Shown here in pieces: positions 1 to 9,686 of a DNA stretch of 64,000 bases. How positions within the stretch are numbered: the stretch's first letter is position 1; each line of letters opens with the position of its first letter. This DNA is from Tieghemostelium lacteum (Eukaryota; Evosea; Eumycetozoa; Dictyosteliales; Raperosteliaceae): assembly GCA_001606155.1 (NCBI GenBank), contig LODT01000037.1, forward strand, positions 1,240,001 to 1,304,000, in the 5' to 3' direction. Position numbers and translations under genes: made by a program. A model generated the notes under the pieces. It had not been told where the DNA came from. It saw only the letters and a program-made list of their open reading frames with translations, and did no database searches.

Positions 1-971
1 CTGAAATTCAAATTTTCCAATAGGTATACAAGTTCTATTTTTTTGAAATATCTTTGGATATCTAATTTTGTAAAAACCACACAGACATAGCAATTAGTTA
101 TGAAATTCCAATATTATTATACATTTTAAAGAATAAATACATACTTTGTTAAAAATTTAAAAGATAAAATAAATTTACTAGCTTTAATCAAGAGATTTGG
201 ATCATTTTTTGCTAGAATTAAAGTGACAATGGAAGAAGAAGTTAATGATCTATCAGACTCTGAAATCTTTTCAGATTTTAATAATTGAATTAGAGTATCA
301 AGACAGTCATTAATTAATTGATCTTTAAAATTAACTAAAGAATTTACTTTTAATTTGGAAAAGAATTCTTTCATTAACTGAAAACCTTTACTCTTTATAA
401 TTTCATTAGAATCCCGTAGTAAATCTAATAAAAATCTTAAAAATATCTCTGTAATTTGTTGGTTTTGTTGTTCTTCTGTATTGTTATTTTGATTTTGATT
501 TTGATTTTGTGATGATAATCTATTCTGATTTTGTATTTGTTGATTATCGACATTGTCATTATCAGAACTATCAGAATCTTTATCTACATTTTCTTGTTCA
601 CTGTCACTACCATCACCATCAGTATCCTTACCATTTGTTTCAGAAGAGGTTGAATCTATAAAAGCAAATTTAAGATTCTTCCACAATAGATACTTCATTT
701 GAAGTTCACAATTGCTCTCTGACATTGGCAAACTGCTATTCAAAAAGTTGGGTGTTGAGCATTTGACAAATGACCCTGTGTCATTGATGCTTTTTTTAAA
801 ATAATTGGTTTTCTTACTAATGTTTCGAAATTTACTGTAAAAGATATCAACATTTAAACCATTCATATCCTTTTCATCGTAAATCTTTAGAAAGTCATCA
901 AATAAAGATACCTCACTGTTATCACTAGTTGGTGTGCTAGTTGATGTTGTTGTTGTTGGAGCTTCAACCAT
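1..971 (-). CDS. Unrecognised helical (HEAT/ARM-like) protein, 5' part, runs off the window
   Basis: The start ATG is at 971-969. Exon 1 (971-145) encodes about 275 residues. A GTATGT donor begins at 144 and an ATTAG acceptor ends at 62, giving an 83-nt intron. Exon 2 (61-1) continues in phase and stays open to the window edge, so the gene is truncated by the window. The protein begins with a Thr/Ser-rich leader, then a conserved-looking block (residues 20-110), an acidic Asp/Ser stretch and an Asn/Gln tract (about 115-170). Amphipathic helices from about 172 look like HEAT or ARM repeats. I do not recognise the family. The low-complexity insert between two ordered blocks is usual for dictyostelid proteins. 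Real gene: quite sure. Function: unknown. Confidence 0.7.
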
Positions 972-1545
972 ATTGTTATTTTTTTTTTATATTTCAAATA
1001 AAAAAAAAAGTTTAATTAAAGGTATCTTCTATATATCTAATAATCACAATTTGAAGAAAATTTTTAAAAATTAAAAAAAAAAAATAAGTTATCTTTAGAA
1101 ATTTTGAAAAATATCTTAAATCAAAGAGGTAAGAAAAATTTTAGAAAAAAAAAAAAGTACATCCAGATGTTATTGATATTGATTGTATTTAATTTGATTT
1201 TCATAACTTGAAGTAACTCTAAATATTGAATATTGTTAATTACCACAATCAAAAACAACAAACTTAAAAAAAAAATATTTGGAAAAAGATATTTTTTACA
1301 AACTTCCACGTGAAAAGGAGATCTCTGTAACTCCACTTCGTTATGTTTTTTTTATTTTAAAAATGAGGGTATAGGAGAATAAAGATAATTCATTGTGTAT
1401 GTGTCTATGTGGAATATCCTTTTTTTTGGGTTTGGTAAACAGCAGTTGTTCTAGAAAAGAAAAATAAAAGCTGTTTTTTTTAAAAATTTTTTTTATTTTA
1501 TTTTTCAAAAACAAGACTTTATACACTTAATAATTATTGCAAATA
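972..1545. other. Divergent intergenic region
   Basis: This AT-rich spacer lies between the minus-strand gene ending upstream at 971 and the plus-strand zinc-finger gene starting at 1546. It holds long A and T runs, as in dictyostelid promoters. The short open frames here are of low complexity and look spurious. I see no RNA gene or repeat. Confidence 0.5.
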
Positions 1546-2461
1546 ATGGAACAAGATACAAAAAATAACGAACCTACTTTATGTCTAAAAAATTGTGGAT
1601 TCTATGGGTAAGTAGGATATGATAGGTATGCTCAAATTTGAATTTTGGTTCTGACCTCTGATATCTGCGATAAAATACAAAACCTACATAAATTATAATG
1701 TATGTTAATATAGGAATCCTAAAAATGGTGGACTTTGTTCATCTTGTTATCAAAAAGAAATAAAGAATAATAGTAATAGTAGTATTAGCAATAGTACTTC
1801 AGTGAATATAAATATAAGTAATACTATTGAGATACCTACTAGTAGCGGTGGAATAGGTTCAATGGTAAGTGGTTCTCCTAGTAGTAGAACTCTAACAGGA
1901 ACACAAGCAAAAAAGAGAACAATGGAGCACGATTATATGTTAGATTACGCAGATGAAATTTTAAAAGTTCCCTCTTCAGTTTCACCAAGAGCACCAAGTA
2001 TATTAGTTAACAACGTACTGAATAGAAATTTAAATTTACAACAACAACAACCAAATAAACAATTAAAAGAAGACGAAAGTTCAACAGGTAACACTAGTGG
2101 TTCTATACCAATACCTATACCAGGTGGTAACCATGGTGGAAGTAGTTTTGGTACAACTCCTAATAGTTTAGGTACTGCTGGTACCCCAAGCTCTTTGACT
2201 AACCAATTTACACCAGGAACAACCCCAACAACACCAACTGGTTCTCCTAGTGGAAGAGATATGACCAAATGTAAATTCAAAGATTGCAACAAGGTTATTG
2301 GTGGTGTAATGGCTGCTGCCAATAAATGTAGATGTGGTGAACAATTTTGCGGTAAACATATTCACAATCACAACTGTACATTTGACTATAAATCAATGGC
2401 TAAAAATTCTATAGCCAAAGCTAATCCACAAGTTTTAGCCAATAAAATTGTAAAGTTGTAA
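1546..2461 (+). CDS. A20/AN1-type zinc-finger protein (ZFAND5/6-like)
   Basis: Exon 1 is 1546-1607 and exon 2 is 1714-2461, giving 269 residues. The intron (GTAAGT to ATAG, 1608-1713) splits a glycine codon inside the A20 finger. Only the spliced form restores the finger, which settles the start. A20 finger, residues about 13-34: C-x3-C-x11-C-x2-C, with CGFYG and GLCSSCY. AN1 finger near the C-terminus (about 218-255): CKFKDC, CRCGEQFC, KHIHNHNC. The middle is Ser/Gly/Pro/Thr-rich and probably disordered. Family members bind ubiquitin through A20 and act in stress responses and protein degradation, in cytosol and nucleus. The order A20 then AN1 is the standard one. The protein is longer than plant and animal relatives (about 170-215 residues) because of the linker. 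Confidence 0.92.
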
Positions 2462-2750
2462 AAACAGTTTCCCCATCCTTTGCCCCGCCCCTCAAAACCC
2501 CCACGCCCTCTCACTCTCTCACTATGCCTTTCTATATAGAATACATCGATAATTAACTTCTTATAATTCCTCTCCCCACCTTCTCTCTCACTGTTTTAAT
2601 AAAATAAATCAAACAACACAATATTATGTATATTTTCGGTAAAACAATAACAGAAACACTAACCTAAATACATAAACAAACAATAAAATTTTGTACAATA
2701 GATTGTTAATTGAAATCAATAAGAAAATTTCACATAACAAACTTACTTTA
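2462..2750. other. C/CT-rich tail behind the zinc-finger gene, G4-capable on the minus strand
   Basis: Directly after the stop codon the sequence turns strikingly C-rich for this AT-rich genome. At 2471-2502 there are four C runs of 4, 4, 4 and 5 bases. CT-rich stretches follow to about 2600. The complement carries four G runs with loops of 6, 1 and 8 bases, which fits a loose G-quadruplex pattern. The remainder is ordinary AT-rich DNA between two convergent genes. Confidence 0.6.
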
Positions 2751-3613
2751 TTATATAGGCATTGGATCGAATTCTGTACAATTTGATTTTATATCGGTAT
2801 CCTCAACCATTTGTTGTTCTTTTTCTTTTTCTTTCTGTTTTTGTATTTCTTGTAAAATCTTTTGTTGTTTTCTTTTTTCAATCTAATTATATATTAGTAT
2901 AATAATACTAATTGTTAGAATATTGTTTATATTTTATAAAGTGTAATAATTGGTATTGTACTCACAATTTCTTTTCTCAAAGATCCGGAGATAATCTCAG
3001 AAGGTTCAGAATATAATATCAATGCCTTTGATTTAATTTCTTCGCTAAATTTACTTATAGGTAGTGTATTCATAGTTGAACTTCTAAACGGTATATTAAA
3101 TTTCAATTTTAAATCATTCGTATTACTAGCATTATTACTACCAACATTATTATTATTCTTTGAATTATTAGGTGAAAAATATATTGGTTCTTGTGATGGT
3201 ATTATAGCTAATGCTTTACTACCATTATATATACTTTGCGGTACTATTTGTTGTTGGTAATATTGTTGTTCAGGTTGTTGTTGTTGGTATTGAATATTCA
3301 TAGGTTGTGTTTGTTGTTGTAGTTCTTCTTGTTGTAGAGTATTAGCATTGTTAGTGCTATTGAATCCATTTGCCATTGTAACATCTTTATAATATTTATC
3401 GGTGGTAAGATTATTATTATTAGAGTTTATGTTTGGTGGGGGATAATCGTCATTTAAAGACAAGAAACCTATACTATCAGCCATTGCCTGGCTAAGGTAT
3501 TTCTTGTTGTTTTGTATTGATTCTACTGAATCGTTATCTACAAGATCTATTCTCCTTTTGAGTTTATTATAGCAAGGACTACTATTGGGAGACATTTGCA
3601 TTGGTTGACTCAT
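2751..3613 (-). CDS. Unrecognised Q/N-rich protein with charged C-terminal helix
   Basis: Exon 1 is 3613-2966 and exon 2 is 2882-2751, for 259 residues in all. The intron runs from a GTGAGT donor (2965) to an AATTAG acceptor (2883) and the phases agree (0). The N-terminus has a basic patch (KLKRR). A short conserved-looking piece (ALILYSEPSEIISGSLRKEI) sits at about 195-216. After the junction comes a Lys/Glu/Gln-rich helix (about 217-242) and a hydrophilic tail. Gln and Asn tracts fill the middle. I do not recognise the family. The basic N-terminus and coiled-coil-like end would suit a nuclear protein, but that is only a guess. It converges with the A20/AN1 gene. Confidence 0.7.
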
Positions 3614-3741
3614 TTCATGTTATATTTATAAAGTATTAAGATTTAATATTAAATCTAAGCTATATTCGAAAAAAAATAAAAACTTAAAAAAAAATTTTAA
3701 ATTCTAAGCAATCTGGATTTATTAATATTAAAAAAGTGACA

Positions 3742-4063
3742 ATGGAAGATAGAATGAACTATCTTAGAGATTGCTATGAAATAATAGATAAAATAGAAAC
3801 AAAGAAACCTGTAAAGATATCCAACACAGTTCAAAAGAGAGCCAAAAAAGTAGAAAAGAATCCTATTACCAATGTGGATGATGAAATTTCTGAATCCAAA
3901 GCAGATTCCCTCAACAAAAGAATCAGAATTGTAATAGAAAATGTATTTGTCATTTAGAATATTAACTGATAAGCTTAGCAGTAAAGGCAGTTTACCAGAA
4001 TCACTCGATTATCATGATTCTCTGTGGCGAATAGGAGCATATTTAATTAAATATATTTTTTAG
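3742..4063 (+). pseudogene. Small charged ORF with a frame break, possible gene relic
   Basis: From the ATG at 3742 a charged, Lys-rich 71-residue frame runs to a TAG at 3955-3957. In the next frame a coding-like stretch continues at once from 3956 (begins RILTDKLSS, contains SLWRIGAYL) to a stop at 4061-4063. A further short frame (IRPKKSVDEIDLY) follows to about 4105. No splice sites of sensible length connect the frames in phase. I read this as a small host gene with a one-base frame break, or as a decaying duplicate. I do not recognise it. The 5' A-rich context looks like a normal dictyostelid start. Confidence 0.4.
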
Positions 4064-4468
4064 AATTAGACCAAAAAAATCAGTAGATGAAATTGACCTA
4101 TATTAATAATAAAATTCAAAATATTAGCTCATCATTTGAAGATATAAATTATTTAAAATTGTTTTGCATGTTGGTAAATTGTGAAAAGTGCTTAAAAAAA
4201 AGTTTGAAGGGTGTCAAAACCAAAAAAATTAAACTTTTTTTAAACTTGATCTGGTTAAATTGAATCAATCCAAAAAATTTTTAATTGCCACGTTAAATTT
4301 AATTATATAAAATTTGAATTTTAAGTGGTGTGCTATCAAAATTTATTTAGGACCATTATTAGAAACATAAAAAAATGTTGCAACAACACCCAATGATCAT
4401 TTTATATTTTTTATTACGTGTTTAATAGACCACTGTTGCTTTTAAAAAAATAAATTTTAAACAATTAA
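4064..4468. other. Intergenic region upstream of the acyltransferase gene
   Basis: This stretch is AT-rich with no long frames. Apart from the short coding-like tail up to about 4105 I see nothing except poly-A/T runs just before the start at 4469. Confidence 0.5.
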
Positions 4469-5584
4469 ATGAGCGATAGACAACAGTTATTATTTAGTAA
4501 AAATGTATCAACAAATATTAAGGCATTGGGAATGATAGGTGTAATGTTAGGTCATCTGGTTCAAACTACCAGAACAACACTTCCAGGTGATTTTGCCAAT
4601 TTCTCCAGTGTATTTGTCAATTGTTTTTTATTCATTTCAGGCTATGGTCTAACTAAGTCCTATCAAGCTGGAGGGTTAGATGGATTTTTTAAAAAAAGGT
4701 TTTCAACAGTATATATTCCTTTTTTCTTAGCAACATTTCTGTCAGGTTTATTGACTGACTATGTATGGTTTAGAGAACATTGGTTATGGGATTTAACCAC
4801 AACAGTCCTATTCATAAATCCACAACTACCAATGGATACCAGTGCTTGGTTTGTCTATTTTATCACATTTTGGTATATTATATTTTACATAGTTCATAAA
4901 ATTAAAGAAAAAGCTAATTTGAATGATAATGTAAAGAAATGGATTCCATTTGCTATCTTTTTCACTATTGGTATCTTACTTACTGAATTCTTTTTCGTTG
5001 GTTGGGTAATAGCTATATTTTTCAGAATTCATTCGTTAATATTCCCACTTGGTGTTTTATTTGCAACTATAAATTGCCCAAGTAAATTAGTACAGAGAAT
5101 TATAACACTGGTAATGATAATTATATTTACTCCAGCATTTTTCTATTATGTAGATATAAATTGGTATAAAGCACTGATTATTATTAATATCTCATCTGGT
5201 ATTGGGTTCCCATTATTGGTAGCAAACTTTGATTACAAATTCAGAATTCTGGAATTCACGGGAAATATATCCTATGAATTATATCTTTTTGAGAACCATG
5301 TTCTCAGAAGATATTGGTCAAATGTAAACATTAGTGATTGTTTTATGGCTTATTTTTATACATTTTCAGTTGCAACTCTCTTTAAACCATTCCATGAATA
5401 TATTAAAGAATTATTAATGATTAGAATTCCTGATTTAATATCTAATCTAAATAAAAGATATAAAGATAGAGGATATCAGAAATTAGAAACAATTAAAATT
5501 TCTAAAGATGAAGTAGAAAAAGAAGAAGGAAAAACAATAGAATTGTCAGAGAGAGGTAGTGTCTATAGAAATTACAATGAATGA
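4469..5584 (+). CDS. Acyltransferase-3 (OafA-like) multi-pass membrane protein
   Basis: This is a single exon of 371 residues. About ten hydrophobic segments span residues 15-320. The first carries the His of the family in GVMLGHLVQT (about residue 27). An FISGYGLTKS segment follows, then FFKKRFSTVYIPFFLA, a layout typical of acyltransferase family 3 (Acyl_transf_3), whose members move acyl groups onto sugars or other acceptors at a membrane. The charged tail (about 330-371) is probably cytosolic. The substrate cannot be told from sequence. It is close to the usual family size, so it looks whole. The start at 4469 follows an A-rich leader. Confidence 0.82.
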   Translation: MSDRQQLLFSKNVSTNIKALGMIGVMLGHLVQTTRTTLPGDFANFSSVFVNCFLFISGYGLTKSYQAGGLDGFFKKRFSTVYIPFFLATFLSGLLTDYVWFREHWLWDLTTTVLFINPQLPMDTSAWFVYFITFWYIIFYIVHKIKEKANLNDNVKKWIPFAIFFTIGILLTEFFFVGWVIAIFFRIHSLIFPLGVLFATINCPSKLVQRIITLVMIIIFTPAFFYYVDINWYKALIIINISSGIGFPLLVANFDYKFRILEFTGNISYELYLFENHVLRRYWSNVNISDCFMAYFYTFSVATLFKPFHEYIKELLMIRIPDLISNLNKRYKDRGYQKLETIKISKDEVEKEEGKTIELSERGSVYRNYNE

Positions 5585-5727
5585 ATAAATAGTCTACTGT
5601 CATATATAAAAATTATAATTAATGATTTAAAAATGAAAGAGGTAATTCTACAAATAATTTTATTTTTTAAAAATTTGAAATCTAGTTATATTATATGGGT
5701 AGGCAGGAGTTTGTATTTTAATTGTTA

Positions 5728-8109
5728 TTAATTTAATTTAATAACTAGTACAGTTACATTATCTTTACAAAGTGGTGAATTTACACCGGCGGCGAGTAAT
5801 AATGATGCCATTTCAGTGGAACCATTAGGATATTTAGATTGAGCTAAATCACAGGCATCTTGACCAGATATGGTATCCCAAAGACCATCTGATGCTAAAA
5901 TTAGAAATTGGTCATCTGGTTGAATTTTCATGGATTGGGAGACATGGGGATCAGCAATCATACCGATATTTTGATCTTTAACAAAATGGTTACCTAGAGA
6001 TCTACTGACTGCAATACCATTGATTCTAGACTGATTTTCAGTGACTGGAATACCAGCATCTATAAGTCTTTGTTTCTCTCTTGGATCATTTGCCTTGTGA
6101 TCAAAGGTAAGTTCAATAGCTCTTCCACCTCTACATAGGTATGCAGAACTGTCACCTAGATTGGCAACTTGTAGATATCTCTGTTGATCAGCTGAACATT
6201 TCCAAACTATAGCTACAGTAGCTGTACAACCTTCATATTCATGAGATTTCATTGCATTGTCAACTGAACTAAAACACTGTACAAATAGGTCACCTTGATC
6301 TTTACTATCCAGTGACTTACCAATCAGGTTACCAACATGTACTGGAAATAGTTTAGATGCTGATTCAGCAGCACCTTTACCAGCGTGACCATCAAATACA
6401 CCAAATAACCCAATATCTTTAGATTCATTATATGGGGATTTGGCAAATGAAACATCTTCCATCATATCAGTTTGACCAGGTAATGGTTTCTTTTTAGCTC
6501 TTTTCAATCCAACTTTATTCTCAGATTCCTTTATAGCAAAATTCAAAATACAAGGCTGATCTTCAATATCTGCACTACTTCTAATATTATTACTATTATT
6601 ATTATTATCTATAGAATCTACTTTTAATTCAGATAATCTACTTGATAAATCTATATCACTTTGAATGAGTAAATCACCTAGAGAATAAGTTGATAAGTCC
6701 ATAGGCAATGGAGGAGGTCTAGGTGATTTTTCAGTTTTAATTTCATCAGTTGAAGCCTGTGAGAGTTCATCTGATAAGAGATTATCAAATTTAAGAGTTG
6801 TCATGGATGTAACACTACTACTACTAGTAATAACATTTGTTGAGGTACTTGTTGTTGTAGTTGCACTTAAAGTAGCTTGTGTTAATTGACTATTACTAGA
6901 TACTATTTGACTATTTGAAGGTGTTGTATTATTACTATTATTATTAACTACCACAGATTGAATATCTTTTGTAGGTGATGATGATATAGGTGGTGCAAAG
7001 AAATCTGGTCCCAATCGCTTATTGATACTCTTTTGTGCTTTTTGAAAAATATCATTTTTGATATTCTTTATAAAACTTTTAATTTGTTTTGGTGTAGTAC
7101 TGTCACCCCCTCCCAAGGTAGATGTTGATGAAAATGTTGAACTTGAACTACTATTACTTGGTGAATTTGATAACTGTGCAAAGTCATCATCAGAACTTGG
7201 CGAAGTAGCAACAGATGATAAACTATCACTACTCTGACTATTTGGTATAGATACAGGTTGTGTTGTAGTTGTTTGAAAACTACTGTTACTATTAGTAGTA
7301 GTAGTACTAACCAATACTGAATTTGAAGATGATGATGGTGAAGATGAACTATGTAATTTATCAAGTTGTGTTTCTGACTTTTTCAGTTTTTTCTTGAGAT
7401 CTTCAATCTCTCTTTTCAGAGTTTTTATAGTATCTTTTTGTTCAGTAATCTTCTGTTTTGACACTTTATCCAATTCAACTAGTGATCTTTCTCTTTTTTC
7501 AAAATCAGCAACTTTTCCCAATAATTTATGTTCGCTAGCATAAATGTGGTCTCTATCTTTAGTAAGATCAGAAATCTTATGTTTCTGTGTATTTAGAGAC
7601 TCTTTTAGTTGTTGATTCTCACTTTCTAGTTTCTTTTCTTTATCTCTTAGTTCTTTGACCTCCAATGTCAAAACATTCTTTTCATTGAAAGTTTTTAGTT
7701 TCTCTTCTTTATTCTTTTCATAGTATTGATTTATATCACGTCTTTGTTTATCAATTTGATCTTGTAGTTGTCTAATTTGTTCATCTTTATCTACAATATT
7801 CAATGAAATGGGTGATGATACACCACTCAATGGTGAACTGTTTACGCCTGTTGTTGGTGATAATGTATTTGGTGATAATGTATTTGGTGATTGTAATGGT
7901 GATGGTGAACTAGGTGATGATGTTGTGCTACCACCACTACTAGTACTACTAGTAAATAAATAATGTTGATTTTGATAAAAAAATGATATTACAATTAATG
8001 ATAATGATGTATAATATAGATTAAATATAAACTCTATGAATTCATTTGATATCATTAAAGATATAAATACTATTGAAAATAATGTCAATATCTTTAAATC
8101 AGACTTCAT
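5728..8109 (-). CDS. PP2C-family (PPM) protein phosphatase with N-terminal membrane segment and coiled coil
   Basis: This is a single exon of 793 residues. Residues about 5-47 are hydrophobic and likely anchor the protein in a membrane. A Ser/Pro-rich linker follows, then a long charged coiled coil (about 105-250), Ser/Thr-rich low complexity to about 520, and a complete PP2C domain from about 535 to the end. Catalytic motifs are present: GVFDGHAG (metal-binding Asp, about 570), EGCTATVAI, LGDSSAYL, DHK, SRSLGNH, ASDGLWD (about 735) and DNVTVLVI. The family removes phosphate from Ser/Thr using Mn/Mg. The catalytic part appears intact. Anchor plus coiled coil implies a membrane-bound, possibly oligomeric phosphatase. 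The target is unknown. Confidence 0.9.
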   Translation of the reverse strand: MKSDLKILTLFSIVFISLMISNEFIEFIFNLYYTSLSLIVISFFYQNQHYLFTSSTSSGGSTTSSPSSPSPLQSPNTLSPNTLSPTTGVNSSPLSGVSSPISLNIVDKDEQIRQLQDQIDKQRRDINQYYEKNKEEKLKTFNEKNVLTLEVKELRDKEKKLESENQQLKESLNTQKHKISDLTKDRDHIYASEHKLLGKVADFEKRERSLVELDKVSKQKITEQKDTIKTLKREIEDLKKKLKKSETQLDKLHSSSSPSSSSNSVLVSTTTTNSNSSFQTTTTQPVSIPNSQSSDSLSSVATSPSSDDDFAQLSNSPSNSSSSSTFSSTSTLGGGDSTTPKQIKSFIKNIKNDIFQKAQKSINKRLGPDFFAPPISSSPTKDIQSVVVNNNSNNTTPSNSQIVSSNSQLTQATLSATTTTSTSTNVITSSSSVTSMTTLKFDNLLSDELSQASTDEIKTEKSPRPPPLPMDLSTYSLGDLLIQSDIDLSSRLSELKVDSIDNNNNSNNIRSSADIEDQPCILNFAIKESENKVGLKRAKKKPLPGQTDMMEDVSFAKSPYNESKDIGLFGVFDGHAGKGAAESASKLFPVHVGNLIGKSLDSKDQGDLFVQCFSSVDNAMKSHEYEGCTATVAIVWKCSADQQRYLQVANLGDSSAYLCRGGRAIELTFDHKANDPREKQRLIDAGIPVTENQSRINGIAVSRSLGNHFVKDQNIGMIADPHVSQSMKIQPDDQFLILASDGLWDTISGQDACDLAQSKYPNGSTEMASLLLAAGVNSPLCKDNVTVLVIKLN

Positions 8110-8594
8110 AGTTTATCTAATCCTTCGCTGTAAACTGTGTGATAAAAAAACTGGTTGGTTTTTTTTTTTTATAAAATTTTGTGATTGGAATCACGATTAT
8201 TGTAAATTAAAACTTAAAAATATATTATTTCAATATTTAATTTATTTATAATAAATTTAAAAGGATGTATAATTATTTGATACTTTTACTGAATAATTGA
8301 ACATTTTTTGGCAATTCCAAATACCATTCCTTTGATACGATGTTTTTTGGGAATTTAAAGAAATCTTGAAAACACATCTAAATTAATTTTAATGTAGGTG
8401 GTAATCTATTTAGCGCCGCTTCATCTGCAAATTCCATTAATTAAATATGGAATTTGCTTCGTTTTTTTGTGGTTTTAAGAATTTTTTGTCGAGCAAAATA
8501 TCTAATCCATCCAATGAATTTTCGATTCCGAGGTGGAATGGTGTGTACAAAACCAATTAAAATTTAAAACCAAAATGAAAAGATATTATTAAAA
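8110..8594. other. Intergenic region with an 11-bp perfect inverted repeat
   Basis: This is the divergent spacer between the PP2C and cysteine-rich secreted genes. At 8427-8457 the sequence GCAAATTCCAT is followed, after a 9-base AT loop, by its exact reverse complement. Variants of the ATTCC motif occur nearby (about 8315-8330 and 8525-8540). It could be a binding site for a dimeric factor or a small hairpin RNA. I see no other feature. Confidence 0.4.
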
Positions 8595-9470
8595 ATGAAA
8601 AATATAATTTTGGGATTAATTGTAATTGTTACTTTATCAGCTGTATCTGCAGATTTTGTAAATTTGCTGACATACCCATCATGTGGTAGCCAATATTCAA
8701 ATGTGTATGGTGTTCCATCTAATATATGTTTAGGACAATATATTGGTATTTGTGACTATGAGAATGAACAAGTAATCTTTATGAATTACTATGATCAACA
8801 ATGTACAAAATTCAATAATAACCAGACTATTCCATTCAATCAATGCACCAATATTCTCGGTGACCAGTTCAATTGTAGTGCTACTCCACTTCAACCAGCT
8901 AATAGTTTGTCTATTAAATCCTATTCAAGTTGCAGTCAAACTGATACTGTAGTTCAATATGAATTGTATCCTTTGAATATTTGTTCTGGTAAATATGGGA
9001 TGTGGGCTAATTACACATGTAATTCTACCTATGTCTCCGAAGCTCAATATGACTATGTATACCCAACTGCTACCAGTTCTTATTCAGCCACCAGTTCAGC
9101 TTCTTCTTCAGGTAGCTCTGGTAACTCAGCTGGTTCTTCAACTAGTGGTGGATTTACCATTGAAAAACAACCAGAATCTAAACAACAAACTGACGCACAA
9201 ATACTCCAATATTATCGTTTCTACAGTAAATTAAGACTATTACCTTGTGGACCTGCTTCTGCCTCCGCAACTGCTACTGCTACTGCTGGTAGTACAACTG
9301 ACTCTTCTCAATCTGGATCACAAACAGGAGGTAGTTCATCTAATGCAGACATTGTACCAACATGTACCGCCGACTTATATGTAGGTACTGTCTATATCCA
9401 ACAGGATACCTGTATTAAACCACCTGCTAATTCTCTAAATCAGCAAGTACAATATTATGTTTGTCAATAA
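8595..9470 (+). CDS. Secreted cysteine-rich protein, dictyostelid type
   Basis: This is a single exon of 291 residues. A clear signal peptide (residues 1-19, ending AVSA) precedes a mature protein with spaced cysteines: YPSCG, NICLGQY, IGICDY, QQCTKF, FNQCTN, QFNCSA, then SSCSQT, NICSGKY and NYTCNST. The pattern C...NICxGxY recurs (about residues 45 and 130), and a related block lies at the C-terminus (TCTADLY, QDTCIKPP, YYVCQ). A Ser/Gly/Ala-rich linker (about 160-185 and 218-240) separates the blocks. This looks like two to three copies of a small disulphide module with mucin-like linkers. It has several Asn-glycosylation sequons and no membrane anchor at the end. Function unknown; an extracellular matrix or coat role is a guess. 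Confidence 0.75.
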   Translation: MKNIILGLIVIVTLSAVSADFVNLLTYPSCGSQYSNVYGVPSNICLGQYIGICDYENEQVIFMNYYDQQCTKFNNNQTIPFNQCTNILGDQFNCSATPLQPANSLSIKSYSSCSQTDTVVQYELYPLNICSGKYGMWANYTCNSTYVSEAQYDYVYPTATSSYSATSSASSSGSSGNSAGSSTSGGFTIEKQPESKQQTDAQILQYYRFYSKLRLLPCGPASASATATATAGSTTDSSQSGSQTGGSSSNADIVPTCTADLYVGTVYIQQDTCIKPPANSLNQQVQYYVCQ

Positions 9471-9686
9471 ATAAATATAAAATATATATATAAACAAAAT
9501 TAATTTGTTTTTATCATTTCAATAATATACATAATATACATTTTTGTATTATGATAACTATTAATGTGTTGTTTGTTGGGTTGGGTAATTTAAAATAAAA
9601 TGTGATTTTTTTATTTTTGGATATTTTCATTTTGTCATTGTTTTTTATTAGTGACAAGTCAAATTCACTGATATATATTTATTCTT

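Noticed and set aside
1121-1526. Two short minus-strand frames
   Set aside because: They are rich in Phe, Ile and Lys from poly-A/T runs, typical of spacer DNA.
7068-7364. Minus-strand alternative frame inside the PP2C gene
   Set aside because: It is a shadow of the Ser/Thr low-complexity region.
8036-8251. Plus-strand 71-codon frame
   Set aside because: It overlaps the start of the PP2C gene antisense and continues into T-rich spacer.
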